Origin: Lonepinella sp042468235
Lineage (GTDB): Bacteria > Pseudomonadota > Gammaproteobacteria > Enterobacterales > Pasteurellaceae
DNA length: 64,000 nucleotides
Direction of reading: 5' to 3'
Assembly (NCBI RefSeq): GCF_042468235.1
Contig: NZ_CP170386.1
Coordinates: forward strand, 620,001-684,000
This document shows, in pieces, positions 54,204 to 63,271 of the stretch. The notes below the pieces were generated by a model. That model saw nothing but the letters and a program-made list of their open reading frames with translations, had not been told where the DNA came from and did no database searches. Made by a program: the position numbers and the translations under genes. Position 1 is the first letter of the stretch; each line of letters begins with the position of its first letter.

Positions 54204-55019
54204 TTAAAGTAAATGTGCTAATACTTCTGCAATTCCGTCAGCATTATTATCGGTAGTAACAAATTTTGCTTGATCTTTAACTTCTTGTTCTGCATTTCCC
54301 ATTGCTACGCCATAACCTACTGCGGTCAGCATGCTGGTATCATTATGATTGTCACCAAATGCGATAACATCCTGTGGATCAACTTGCCATTGTTTGAGTA
54401 AATCTAACAGTTTTCCACCTTTACTGTTACCATTATTGGCAATATCTACACGATCAATCCAAGACCATTCGCAGCTAAATTCAGAAACGGGCAGATTTTC
54501 CACCGCACTTTCCATATCTTGGCGATTCTGTGAGCTGATCACAAATTTCCAAATTTGTTCAGTTGGATTATGGAAGATTTCTTCAAAATTACTCACTTGA
54601 CGTACATCAGGGCGAACATCTGCGGGGCAACTTGCCGCCCATTGGGTGAATTTTGTCATGTGAGCATTGAGTTTCTGATAGTTCATTGTGTTACGGCTAT
54701 ACATCAATAAATCTAACTGATATTGCTCGGCAATTTTTAATACGGTATCACATTGACTGGCTGAAAGTGGATTAGCTAATTCAACTTCGTCAGTTGCAGG
54801 GTGATAGATATAAGTACCGTTACAACAAACAATCGGCGTATCTAATTGTAATTCGTGATAATAGGGTTTTACCGCAGTGTGATGGCGACCTGTTACGATC
54901 ACGACTTTAATCCCTTTTTGACGAATTTCAGCAATAGCTTTTTTGCTACTTGGTAAAATTTGCCCTTTACTGTTTAACAAGGTACCGTCTAAATCAAATG
55001 CAACGACTTTATATGTCAT
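54204..55019 (-). CDS. ybhA: Cof-type HAD phosphatase, YbhA-like
   Basis: A 271-residue HAD-IIB hydrolase with DLDGT (Asp9, Asp11), the VTGRHH motif, and GDNHNDTSML as the last acidic motif. Segments such as VCCNGTYIY and CEWSWIDRVDIANNGNSKG match the E. coli YbhA pyridoxal-phosphate/sugar-phosphate phosphatase as I remember it. The substrate here is not established. Confidence 0.85.
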   Translation of the reverse strand: MTYKVVAFDLDGTLLNSKGQILPSSKKAIAEIRQKGIKVVIVTGRHHTAVKPYYHELQLDTPIVCCNGTYIYHPATDEVELANPLSASQCDTVLKIAEQYQLDLLMYSRNTMNYQKLNAHMTKFTQWAASCPADVRPDVRQVSNFEEIFHNPTEQIWKFVISSQNRQDMESAVENLPVSEFSCEWSWIDRVDIANNGNSKGGKLLDLLKQWQVDPQDVIAFGDNHNDTSMLTAVGYGVAMGNAEQEVKDQAKFVTTDNNADGIAEVLAHLL

Positions 55020-55047
55020 GGTGGGGTTTCCTTAAATGTGATTAAAA

Positions 55048-55947
55048 TTATTCCGTAGGAAAGATAAATGGATTTAACCCACTACGGGCAAAGCCTTTTT
55101 CTTCCATTTCAATATCAAGAAAAATACTGGCTAAGTCATCTGCTACGGCTTCCACATAGGGATCTTTTTCTTGATATAAGATTTTTAAATAACTATGACA
55201 TTCGCCACAGCTTTCCGCACGGACAGCGGATTGTTCGCTGTCGAGTAACCAATACTCCAGTTCTTTTGATTGGTCACAGTTGGTACATTTTGCTCGCACA
55301 ACATTCCATTCACTTTCACAAAGGGAGCAATGTAAATAACGTAAGCCCTGTTCTGCGCCAAAGTGAATGACACTAGACACTGGAACGGATTGACAAACAG
55401 GGCAGTGATGTAACCCTTCACCACTTTCTTGATGAGCAGAGTGAGGAATATATTGGGTTAGTTGCACCCAATATAGTGACAATGCCGCCCAAATAAAGAC
55501 CGCTTTATCGCTACTGACATGTGCATAATCTTGTGCTAATAATTGATTAGCAAATTGTTCTAATTCACTACTTGATGCTTTTTCTAGGCTATCAATAGTA
55601 CCGAGCATTTGTTCGTTAGCGATGGATCGGATTTCACAGAGTAGAGTCGCTAAATAATCACGCCATTGTGAACTACGTTGCCAGTTTTTGATGTTTAAAG
55701 GTTGAATTTCACTAAAGTCAATTTCAGGTTTAATCAGCGGGTTTTCTTGTAAAATTAATAATTGAGCTTCTGCGATGTTGGCGGCAAATTCAAGATAGTT
55801 AGCAAAAGGGTGATCTTTTGCTAAATCACGTAAGCGTTTTGCTCGGCGTTCATAAAGATTTTTGACATTGGTAAATAATAAGGGTGGCTGTTGATAAGAG
55901 TTTGCCACTTGCTTAATTTCATTTTCAGGGAGAATTTTTATTGCCAT
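55048..55947 (-). CDS. fdhE: Formate dehydrogenase accessory protein FdhE
   Basis: A 299-residue rubredoxin-like metal-binding protein with four CxxC pairs in the C-terminal half (HHCPVCQSV, YLHCSLCESEW, AKCTNCDQS, SCGECHSYL). FdhE is needed for activity of membrane-bound formate dehydrogenases and binds the catalytic subunit. It follows fdxI after a 70-base gap containing an uptake-sequence hairpin. Confidence 0.95.
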   Translation of the reverse strand: MAIKILPENEIKQVANSYQQPPLLFTNVKNLYERRAKRLRDLAKDHPFANYLEFAANIAEAQLLILQENPLIKPEIDFSEIQPLNIKNWQRSSQWRDYLATLLCEIRSIANEQMLGTIDSLEKASSSELEQFANQLLAQDYAHVSSDKAVFIWAALSLYWVQLTQYIPHSAHQESGEGLHHCPVCQSVPVSSVIHFGAEQGLRYLHCSLCESEWNVVRAKCTNCDQSKELEYWLLDSEQSAVRAESCGECHSYLKILYQEKDPYVEAVADDLASIFLDIEMEEKGFARSGLNPFIFPTE

Positions 55948-55964
55948 AATATACTCATATAATG

Positions 55965-55993
55965 AAAAGTGCGGTTAATTTTACCGCACTTTT
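55965..55993 (-). repeat. Inverted uptake-sequence hairpin between fdxI and fdhE
   Basis: AAAAGTGCGGT (55965-55975) and ACCGCACTTTT (55983-55993), perfect 11-bp stem. On the minus strand only a short T-run follows, so it may reduce rather than block read-through into fdhE. Confidence 0.7.
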
Positions 55994-56017
55994 TGGTTTT
56001 TAGGAATTTTAGTTGAA

Positions 56018-56737
56018 TTATTTTGCCTGACCATCCATTTTTTCAAGCTCACTTGCCTTTTTATTGGCTTCAATTTCTTTTTCTAATTCAGGTAACACTT
56101 CTTCTTTAAACCATTTCGGGTGATGTTTTTTCGCCCAACGTACGGTTACCCAACCTTCCACCATGCCACGAATTGAGCCTTTTACCCAAAATGCCATATA
56201 CATGTGTACCATAATTCCTGTAAATAAGGCAAAGGCACTGGCAGAATGAAGTAAAATCGCAATACGAATAACAGGAATTGGGAAATTGTGACTGAAATAT
56301 TGTCGCCACATAATGATTCCCGTAATTAATAGGGTGAACATGGCTAAAATCAAGGTCCAGAACAACATTTTCTGCCCGAGATTGTATTTCCCGTTGTATG
56401 CCACATCGTGTTCGTGACCAAGCAACACCTGTTTAGTGCCTTTTAACCAGCGAATGTCATTTTTCTCTGGAATATTATGGTGCCAATAGGTCAGCACCAT
56501 AATGATAAAGGCGACAAACATTAAAATTCCCGTGAATGGGTGTACCGCACGAGCAATGGCTGGTGTACCGAGAATGTAGGTTAGCCACGCAAAATCAGGG
56601 AAGAAAAATGCCAAACCAGATAAGCCTGTGGTGAAAAAGCAAATTACCAGCAACCAATGTGCCACACGAGCAGGGGCTTTGTGACGAATAATCCGCGTAT
56701 CTTGCGTAATTTCCGTCAGTTTTTGATGTTCACTCAT
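56018..56737 (-). CDS. fdxI: Formate dehydrogenase cytochrome b subunit
   Basis: A 239-residue membrane protein with four helices and conserved haem-ligand histidines (RVAHWLLVICFF, ARAVHPFTGILM, LLHSASAFALF). It takes electrons from FdxH and reduces the quinone pool. The start codon overlaps the fdxH stop (TAATG). The tail is charged and cytoplasmic. Confidence 0.95.
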   Translation of the reverse strand: MSEHQKLTEITQDTRIIRHKAPARVAHWLLVICFFTTGLSGLAFFFPDFAWLTYILGTPAIARAVHPFTGILMFVAFIIMVLTYWHHNIPEKNDIRWLKGTKQVLLGHEHDVAYNGKYNLGQKMLFWTLILAMFTLLITGIIMWRQYFSHNFPIPVIRIAILLHSASAFALFTGIMVHMYMAFWVKGSIRGMVEGWVTVRWAKKHHPKWFKEEVLPELEKEIEANKKASELEKMDGQAK

Positions 56738-57738
56738 TATTTATCCCCCTTACTGGCTTTTTTCTGTTCTTTTTCCCGTTGTTTTTGGGCTTTCTTTTCT
56801 TCCTTTTCACGTTTTTTCTGAGCTTTACGTTCAGCAATTTCACGATCTTCTTGTTCAAATTTCTCAAAATGATCGTCAACATCTTCTTCTACGTTTGGAC
56901 CCACACTCACATAGTGAGCGACTTCAGCCAGTAACAAGCCACCCATAGCTACCGCAGCAACTGGTTTGAGCAAGTCTTTCCAAAGTTCCACAGAAAGATC
57001 CACACTTGGATTTTTGGGTAAACCAGAATAAAGTTCAGGTTTATCTGCATGGTGCAACACATAGATAACGTGTGTACCACCAACTCCCTCAGGATCGTAA
57101 ATGCCTGCATTTTCATAACCACGAGATTTGAGTTCTTTCACTCGTTCTTCGCCATAATGCAACATTTCTTCTTTCGAACCAAAGCGAATTGCTCCTGTTG
57201 GACAGGTTTTCACACAAGCGGGTTCTTGTCCGACATTGACCCGATCTACACAAAGGGTACATTTATAGACACGATTGTCTTTCGGGTTCATTCTTGGAAT
57301 ATTGAACGGACAGCCTGCAATACAATAACCGCAACCAATACATTTGTCTGATTGGAAATCCACAATCCCGTTGGCGTATTTGATAATCGCCCCTGGCGAC
57401 GGGCAGGCTTTTAAGCAACCTGGTTCGGTGCAGTGCATACAGCCGTCTTTACGGATCAACCATTCTAAGCGATCGTTTTCTTCCACTTCTTGGAATCGCA
57501 TCACTGTCCATTGTTCCGCATCCAGATCCACAGGGTTATCGTACACGCCCAAACATTCTTGTGGTGCGGTACGAATATCATTCCATTCTGAACAGCCCAC
57601 CTGACAGGCTTTACAACCGATACAGGTGGTGACATCAATCAGTTTTGCCACTTCCACCACATTCGAACGAGCATGCGGTGGTGGAGTAACAAAAGAAGTC
57701 GCAGAGCTTTTAACAATGCTTTGTTCTTGTATAGTCAT
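56737..57738 (-). CDS. fdxH: Formate dehydrogenase iron-sulfur (beta) subunit
   Basis: A 333-residue ferredoxin-type subunit with four cysteine clusters for [4Fe-4S] centres: CIGCKACQVGC (from Cys39), CMHCTEPGCLKAC, CIGCGYCIAGC and CTLCVDR...CVKTC. A single transmembrane helix (AVAMGGLLLAEVAHYVSVG) anchors it. It is followed by an unusually long Lys/Glu/Arg-rich coiled tail (about residues 290-333). It wires FdxG to FdxI. Both ends overlap the neighbouring genes by one base. Confidence 0.95.
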   Translation of the reverse strand: MTIQEQSIVKSSATSFVTPPPHARSNVVEVAKLIDVTTCIGCKACQVGCSEWNDIRTAPQECLGVYDNPVDLDAEQWTVMRFQEVEENDRLEWLIRKDGCMHCTEPGCLKACPSPGAIIKYANGIVDFQSDKCIGCGYCIAGCPFNIPRMNPKDNRVYKCTLCVDRVNVGQEPACVKTCPTGAIRFGSKEEMLHYGEERVKELKSRGYENAGIYDPEGVGGTHVIYVLHHADKPELYSGLPKNPSVDLSVELWKDLLKPVAAVAMGGLLLAEVAHYVSVGPNVEEDVDDHFEKFEQEDREIAERKAQKKREKEEKKAQKQREKEQKKASKGDK

Positions 57739-60700
57739 TATGCGGCCTCCGATACTTTTTCAATGTTAACCAAGAATGTTTTATATTCAGGGGTTTGCGT
57801 ATTGGCATCACCTACACGACTAGTTAACGTGTTGATTAAGAATGATTTTTTTCCTACAGTAGAGAAACCACCATGAATTGGAATGCCTACCGTATGGATT
57901 TTCTTACCGTCCACATCAAGGGATTTAACCCGTTTAGTGACCACCACTTTAGTTTTGATAAAGCCACGTTTTGAGCTAACTTTTACGGTATCACCTTGTT
58001 TAAGTCCTTTTTCTGCCGCCAAATCTTCACTGATTTCCACAAAAGGTTCAGGTTGCACAATCATATTTAACATGGATTGTTTAGTCCAGAAGTGGAAATG
58101 TTCCGTTAATCGGTAAGTGGTTCCCACATAAGGGAATTCATTGGCATGACCAAAACTTGCCTTATCATTTTCCAAAATACGTGCCACAGGGTTAGACACC
58201 ACATTCGGGTGAAGTGGATTAGTACCAATAGGCGTTTCAATTGGTTCGTAATGTTCTGGGAATGGACCCTCTACAATCTTATCTAGGGAGAATAAACGGC
58301 TCACCCCTTCAGGTTGCATAATAAATGGCGACACATTACTATTTGGTGGAGCAGTCCCGAAGTCTGCCACGTCCACATAGTTCCAGTTTTTACCATTCCA
58401 TTTTACTAACTGACGTTTTGGATTCCATGGTTTGCCTGATAAATCTGCTGACGCACGGTTATATACAATGCGGCGATTTAATGGCCAAGCAAATGCCCAA
58501 CCAAGGGTATTACCTAAACCTGACGGATCGCTATTATCACGATTTGCCATCATATTGCCTTTTGGTGTCCATTGACCAGTATAAATCCAGATTGCAGATG
58601 AAGTTGAACCGTCATCACGTAATTGAGCAAAGCTAGATAACAGATCGCCTTTTTTCACAATCAGATTACCTTGAGCATCATACAGATCTTCTAAAGCATA
58701 GCCATTACTTTCTTTGGCTAACTCATCGGCTTTTGGCTCAAGCGGATTAGCATAATTCCATGTCATCGCTTCAATGGTTTCCACCGAAGGACCACCTTCT
58801 TTATGATACATTTCTAACATCACTTCACGGATTTCAGATAAAATATCTACATCGGGCTTGGCTTCTTTTGGTGGTTCAGCCGCTTTCCAGTGCCATTGTA
58901 ACCAACGACCAGAGTTGGCAATCGAACCATCTTCTTCGGCGAAACAAATGGTTGGCAAGCGAATCACTTCCGTTTGAATATCGGCAGGATTGACATCATT
59001 AAATTCACCATGGAAATTCCAGAATTCAGAAGTATCTGTCGCCAATGGGTCACAAATAATCAAAAATTTCAATTTTCGCAACGCACTTGAAATCTTATTC
59101 TTATCAGGATAAGACGCTAACGGGTTATAACCTTGACAGATATAGCCATTAATTTTGCCTTGATCCATTAAGTCAATGAATTGCAAGTGATCCATTTTCT
59201 TTTTGTATTGTTTTGGCAAATTGTGATAACCAAATTCATTGTCTTTGGTCGCATTTTCGCCATAAAACGCTTTCAGCATACTCACCATAAATTTTGGTGT
59301 ATTCTGCCAATAGTTAACCTGTCCTTCAATGGTGGTTTTTGGTGTAATCCGATTTAAAAAGGCTTCAAGGCTCACATCATTTTCGGTTGGTAATGGAATA
59401 TAACCAGGCAACATGGTTGGGAACAGGCCCATATCAGTAGAACCCTGAACATTTGAGTGTCCACGTAACGCATTCACGCCACCGCCAGACACCCCAATAT
59501 TGCCTAATAATAATTGGATCATCGCCATGGAACGAATATTTTGCGTACCCACAGTATGTTGTGTCCAACCTAAGGCATACAAGAACGATGCTGCACGATC
59601 AGGTGCGGCTGTTGATGCAATGGTTTCAGCAAATTCATAGAACGCTTTTTGTTTTGTACCACAGATCCGTTCCACTATTTCAGGAGTATAACGTTCTACG
59701 TGTTTTTTCAACAAATTAATCACACAACGTGGATCTTGTAGCGTCATATCCCGTTTTGGTTGACCGTTTTCATCTAATTGATAGGACCAAGTGGATTTAT
59801 CGTAGCTACGTTTTTCTTCATCATAGCCCGTAAATAAACCATCTTCAAACCCAAATCCTTCATTAATCAAGAAACTGGCGTTAGTGTAATGTTTAACATA
59901 TTCGTGTTGGATCTTATCGTGATCTAACAAATACTTAATCACACCTAATAACAACGTAATATCCGTACCGGAACGAATAGGTGTATAAAAATCTGCTACA
60001 GCTGCCGTACGGTTAAAGCGTGGATCGACCACCATTAATTTGGCTTTATTGTGTTTTTTCGCTTCGATAACCCAGCGGAAACCTACAGGGTGTGCTTCAG
60101 CGGCATTACCGCCCATCACGATAACGACATCAGCATTTTTCATATCAACCCAGTGGTTGGTCATGGCACCTCGACCAAATGTTGGAGCAAGACTTGCTAC
60201 CGTTGGTCCGTGTCAGGTACTCGCTTGGTTGTCTAATACCAACATTCCTAATGCTCGTCCCCATTTATGGGTCAGCATACAGGTTTCATTGCTGGCAGCC
60301 GAAGCGGCTAACATTCCTGTGGTTGTCCAGCGATTGACAGGCGTTCCCACTTCATTAGTGGATTGCCAGTTGGCATCACGGTCATCTTTTAATAAACGAG
60401 CGACTTTATGAATAGCTTCATGCCAAGAAAGGCGTTCCCATTTGTCTGAACCAGGGGCGCGATATTCAGGGTATTGTAAACGGTTTGGACTGTTGACATA
60501 GTCTAATACACCCGCCCCTTTCGGGCATAATGCACCACGACTCACAGGGTGATCAGGATCCCCTTCAACATGAGTGAGTTTCCCACGAGCATTCATTGCA
60601 CCATCACCGAGGCTATACATCAACATACCACAGCCGACCGCGCAATAAGTACAGGTTTGGCGTGTTTCTTTGGCTCGTAAAAGTTTATATTCACGAGGTG

Positions 60701-60800
60701 CCGCTAAAGCAGTGGTTGGCATTAAGCCTAACGCCGCCACTGACGATCCCGCCATACCACCTGCACAGACTTTAAAGAACTTACGTCTTGAGATCTGCAT
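57738..60800 (-). CDS. fdxG: Selenocysteine-containing formate dehydrogenase catalytic (alpha) subunit
   Basis: A 1020-residue molybdopterin oxidoreductase. It has a Tat signal (SRRKFFK, residues 4-10), a [4Fe-4S] site at Cys50, Cys53, Cys57 and Cys92, and selenocysteine at residue 196 encoded by TGA (60213-60215 on the plus strand as TCA). The sequence around it, DNQAST-U-HGPTVASLAPTFG, is the FdnG/FdoG active site. The frame continues without break on both sides of the TGA, and a SECIS hairpin follows it, so this is one gene and not two. It oxidises periplasmic formate to CO2. First gene of fdxG-fdxH-fdxI-(fdhE). Confidence 0.97.
60176..60215 (-). promoter_or_regulatory. Bacterial SECIS element in fdxG
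   Basis: Directly after the UGA codon the minus strand reads CACGGACCAACGG and then a hairpin, AGCAA / TTGCT around a GTC apical loop. Position and loop match the SelB-binding hairpins of E. coli fdnG and fdhF. Confidence 0.85.
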
Positions 60801-60882
60801 AGATAATCCTTATCCAAAAAAATTTGGAAATATTAGGTAGAAAATTGGTTAAGTTAAAAAAATTATAAAATGATTTATATTG

Positions 60883-60938
60883 CCTTTGATTGTTAATAAA
60901 AAGTTAAAAATCACCGTATAGGATACAACAATCAAAGG
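60883..60938 (-). other. 12-bp perfect inverted repeat in the fdxG leader
   Basis: CCTTTGATTGTT (60883-60894) is perfectly complementary to AACAATCAAAGG (60927-60938), with a 32-base AT-rich loop. If transcription starts near 60936 as the FNR site suggests, this forms a stem at the very 5' end of the mRNA. Confidence 0.6.
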
Positions 60939-60941
60939 TCT

Positions 60942-60982
60942 AAATCTACCTTATACAAAAAAAATATTTTGATACAGATCAC
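60942..60982 (-). promoter_or_regulatory. Candidate class II FNR-dependent promoter of fdxG
   Basis: TTGAT-ACAG-ATCAC (60969-60982) differs from the FNR consensus TTGAT-N4-ATCAA at one base. On the minus strand TAGATT (60948-60943) is a plausible -10 hexamer, placing the FNR centre near -41. This fits anaerobic induction of a respiratory formate dehydrogenase. Confidence 0.6.
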
Positions 60983-61044
60983 AAAAAATAAATTAAATTC
61001 TCTCATAAATCAATGAAATAAGAATAGTTATCAATTAAACTGCC

Positions 61045-61093
61045 ATGCCCTGCATTGACGTACAGGATTAAGCATAGTAACGATGCCCTGCAT
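61045..61093. repeat. Paired palindromic direct repeat between fdxG and fdhD
   Basis: ATGCCCTGCAT occurs at 61045-61055 and again at 61083-61093. Each copy is itself a short inverted repeat (ATGC-CCT-GCAT). The region from 60801 to 61238 has no gene; besides this it holds the fdxG leader stem and FNR site. The repeat may be an operator for fdhD, but the regulator is unknown. Confidence 0.5.
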
Positions 61094-61238
61094 CTTGTAT
61101 CGTCTAGCCATAGTGTAGCGTTATAGGTGTTATATTGGTGAGAGTTCGGAGTATTTTTGTCAGCTTACATAACAATTTGCAGTTTAAAGCATTAAACGAT
61201 AAAATTTCCCTAACTCAATTTGCCGATGGATACTCAAT

Positions 61239-62069
61239 ATGTCGCAAACGTTTTCATTTCCTCCATACCAAAAACGTACCATTAATACGGTTAAAAAATC
61301 CCCAACTCAACAGCTGGATATTCGACAACAGATGGATTGTTTAGCAGTAGAAACCCCAGTTGCTTTAGTCTATAACGGCATTTCTCACACCGTGATGATG
61401 TGTACCCCAACGGAGCTTGAAGATTTTGCGTATGGCTTTTCTTTAACCGAAGGCATTATTGATCAACCAAGTGATATTTATGGCATTGACATTATCGCCA
61501 GTTGCCAAGGTATTGAAGTGCAAATTGAATTGGCGACTCGCTGTTTTGTTCGATTAAAAGAACTTCGCCGCACATTGACTGGCAGAACAGGGTGCGGGAT
61601 TTGTGGTTCGGAGCAATTAAGCCAAGTTACTAAAAAATTGGCGAAATTACACCGCACTTTGACCTTTGATTTAAACCGATTAGATGACTGTTTAACACAA
61701 ATTCAAAACGCTCAAATTTTAGGTAAACAAACAGGCTCAACTCATGCTGCGGCTTTTTTCGATCCACAAGGCAATTTGCTGGCTACTCGGGAAGACGTGG
61801 GACGACACGTTGCATTGGATAAATTGTTAGGTTGGCACGCCAAAGCGGATAGACCACAAGGCTTTGTGTTAGTGACCAGTCGAGCCAGCTATGAAATGGT
61901 GCAAAAAACCGTAACTTGTGGCATTGAAATGCTGATAGCAATTTCTGCCAGCACCGATCTTGCGGTAAAAATGGCGGAAGATTGTGATCTCACCCTGATT
62001 GGTTTTGCACGAACAGGGCGAGCAACCATTTATAGTGGAGAAGTGCGGTTAATTTTAGGTGAGTTTTAG
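61239..62069 (+). CDS. fdhD: Formate dehydrogenase sulfurtransferase FdhD
   Basis: A 276-residue protein that transfers sulfur from IscS to the molybdenum cofactor of formate dehydrogenase. The catalytic motif is CGICG (Cys119, Cys122), as in E. coli Cys121/Cys124, and the REDVGRHVALDKL and VTSRASYEMVQK motifs are present. It is divergent from fdxG, as in H. influenzae. The first codons overlap a PurR-box-like sequence (61243-61257). The Shine-Dalgarno is weak. An uptake sequence lies near the stop. Confidence 0.95.
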   Translation: MSQTFSFPPYQKRTINTVKKSPTQQLDIRQQMDCLAVETPVALVYNGISHTVMMCTPTELEDFAYGFSLTEGIIDQPSDIYGIDIIASCQGIEVQIELATRCFVRLKELRRTLTGRTGCGICGSEQLSQVTKKLAKLHRTLTFDLNRLDDCLTQIQNAQILGKQTGSTHAAAFFDPQGNLLATREDVGRHVALDKLLGWHAKADRPQGFVLVTSRASYEMVQKTVTCGIEMLIAISASTDLAVKMAEDCDLTLIGFARTGRATIYSGEVRLILGEF

Positions 62070-62106
62070 CCTGTTTAAAGCCAGTTAAAACAGGCTAACC
62101 TCATGT

Positions 62107-63177
62107 TTAGTTGTCGGCTTTGGTAGCTTCAAACCATTTTTCTAATAACCGTTTACTTTCTTCATTTGAACCGAAGCGAATAAAATCAATATCAATAAAT
62201 TTTAATTTTGTCGGATCACTCGCTTTTGGTGCGGGTTGAGCATGGATATTGGTTGGGAGCTGATAGGAATCAGCTTCTCGCCAAGGAATTTCTTGGGCTT
62301 CAGGGCTAAGTAGATAATCAATAAATAATTTAGCGTTATCTAAATTTCTCGCACCTTTAATAATACTGGTTGCCCCTAAGGTGTAACCAATGCCCTCACA
62401 GGGTAAAATCCCTTTTACGGGTGAACCTTTCTCTTGCTCTCGCACATAACTGTGCATAAAACTAATGTCCACCGCGACTTCACCCGTTGCCAAATTACCC
62501 GTGGCTAAACCGCTTTTGCTGTATTGTGCTACATTGTTGTGTAATTTTTTTAAATAGTCGAAGGCTTGTTGCTCACCAAATAATTCAATCAAGGTGGTTA
62601 AAAAAGAATAACCCGTGCCAGATACCCGAGGATCCGCATATTGAATTTGATCTTTAAACGCAGGATCCAGTAAATCTTTAAAGCATTTTGGTTCGGGAAT
62701 ACCAAGTTTGGCGAGTTTTTCCGTGTTGACACCAATGCCTAATTCCATTAAATAAATAATAGAAATAAAATCACCTCGTTGTTGCATTAATTGATTAAAT
62801 CTTGGCATGATGTCTTTTTGTAATGGGGAACGATAGGATTCGAGTAAACCTTGATCTGCTGCTTGTAAATGAGGTTCTAAGGTACCACCGTACCAAACAT
62901 CGGCTTGTGGATTACTTTTCTCGCTTTTAATTTTGCCAAGAATCGTTCCTGTACTGTTACGCACAAATTGAGTTTCCACATTGTATTTTTCGGCAAAATG
63001 TTGTGTCACTTTTTCACAAGTAACATTTTGCACACTGCAATACACCGTCAATTTACCTTCGGCGATGGCATTGGGGCTAAATAAAATGGTTAATAAACCA
63101 CAAAGTGCGGTGATTTTTAGAGAGGTTTTTCGACTTTTGGAAAAACGAGATAAATGGGATATAAAGCAGGTTTTCAT
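62107..63177 (-). CDS. AfuA/FbpA-type periplasmic substrate-binding protein under a TPP riboswitch
   Basis: A 356-residue ABC-transporter binding protein. The signal peptide is long (cleavage after AIA, about residue 39), and part of its core, KITALCGLL, is encoded by an uptake sequence. The mature start GKLTVYCSVQNVTCEKV, the NPQADVWYGGTLEPHLQA segment and CEGIGYTLGATSIIKGARNLDNAKL resemble AfuA of A. pleuropneumoniae, which binds hexose phosphates, within the wider FbpA/ThiB/PhnS cluster. No permease or ATPase gene is beside it: fdhD converges downstream and uvrD diverges upstream. The TPP riboswitch suggests a thiamine-related ligand, perhaps a phosphorylated form. AAGGAATAAGTTA precedes the ATG. 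Confidence 0.85.
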   Translation of the reverse strand: MKTCFISHLSRFSKSRKTSLKITALCGLLTILFSPNAIAEGKLTVYCSVQNVTCEKVTQHFAEKYNVETQFVRNSTGTILGKIKSEKSNPQADVWYGGTLEPHLQAADQGLLESYRSPLQKDIMPRFNQLMQQRGDFISIIYLMELGIGVNTEKLAKLGIPEPKCFKDLLDPAFKDQIQYADPRVSGTGYSFLTTLIELFGEQQAFDYLKKLHNNVAQYSKSGLATGNLATGEVAVDISFMHSYVREQEKGSPVKGILPCEGIGYTLGATSIIKGARNLDNAKLFIDYLLSPEAQEIPWREADSYQLPTNIHAQPAPKASDPTKLKFIDIDFIRFGSNEESKRLLEKWFEATKADN

Positions 63178-63183
63178 TAACTT

Positions 63184-63229
63184 ATTCCTTATATTTGATG
63201 AGTAAAATAAGCTAACACCTAAAAGGAAT
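63184..63229 (-). promoter_or_regulatory. Possible Shine-Dalgarno sequester in the riboswitch expression platform
   Basis: On the minus strand ATTCCTT (63229-63223) is perfectly complementary to AAGGAAT (63190-63184), which contains the ribosome site of the binding-protein gene. Pairing would hide the Shine-Dalgarno. No T-run terminator is evident between aptamer and gene, so translational control is the likelier mode. Confidence 0.5.
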
Positions 63230-63271
63230 TTACCTTAAACAGAAAAGAACTAATTCAGGTGAATTTTTTCT

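Noticed and set aside
60213..60215. Premature stop that would make fdxG a pseudogene
   Set aside because: The codon is TGA in the exact FdnG selenocysteine context, with a SECIS-like hairpin next to it and intact frame on both sides.
62107..63177. Assignment of the binding protein as an iron(III) transporter component
   Set aside because: Similarity to the FbpA fold alone does not show iron binding; AfuA itself was found to bind sugar phosphates, and the TPP riboswitch points to a thiamine-related role.
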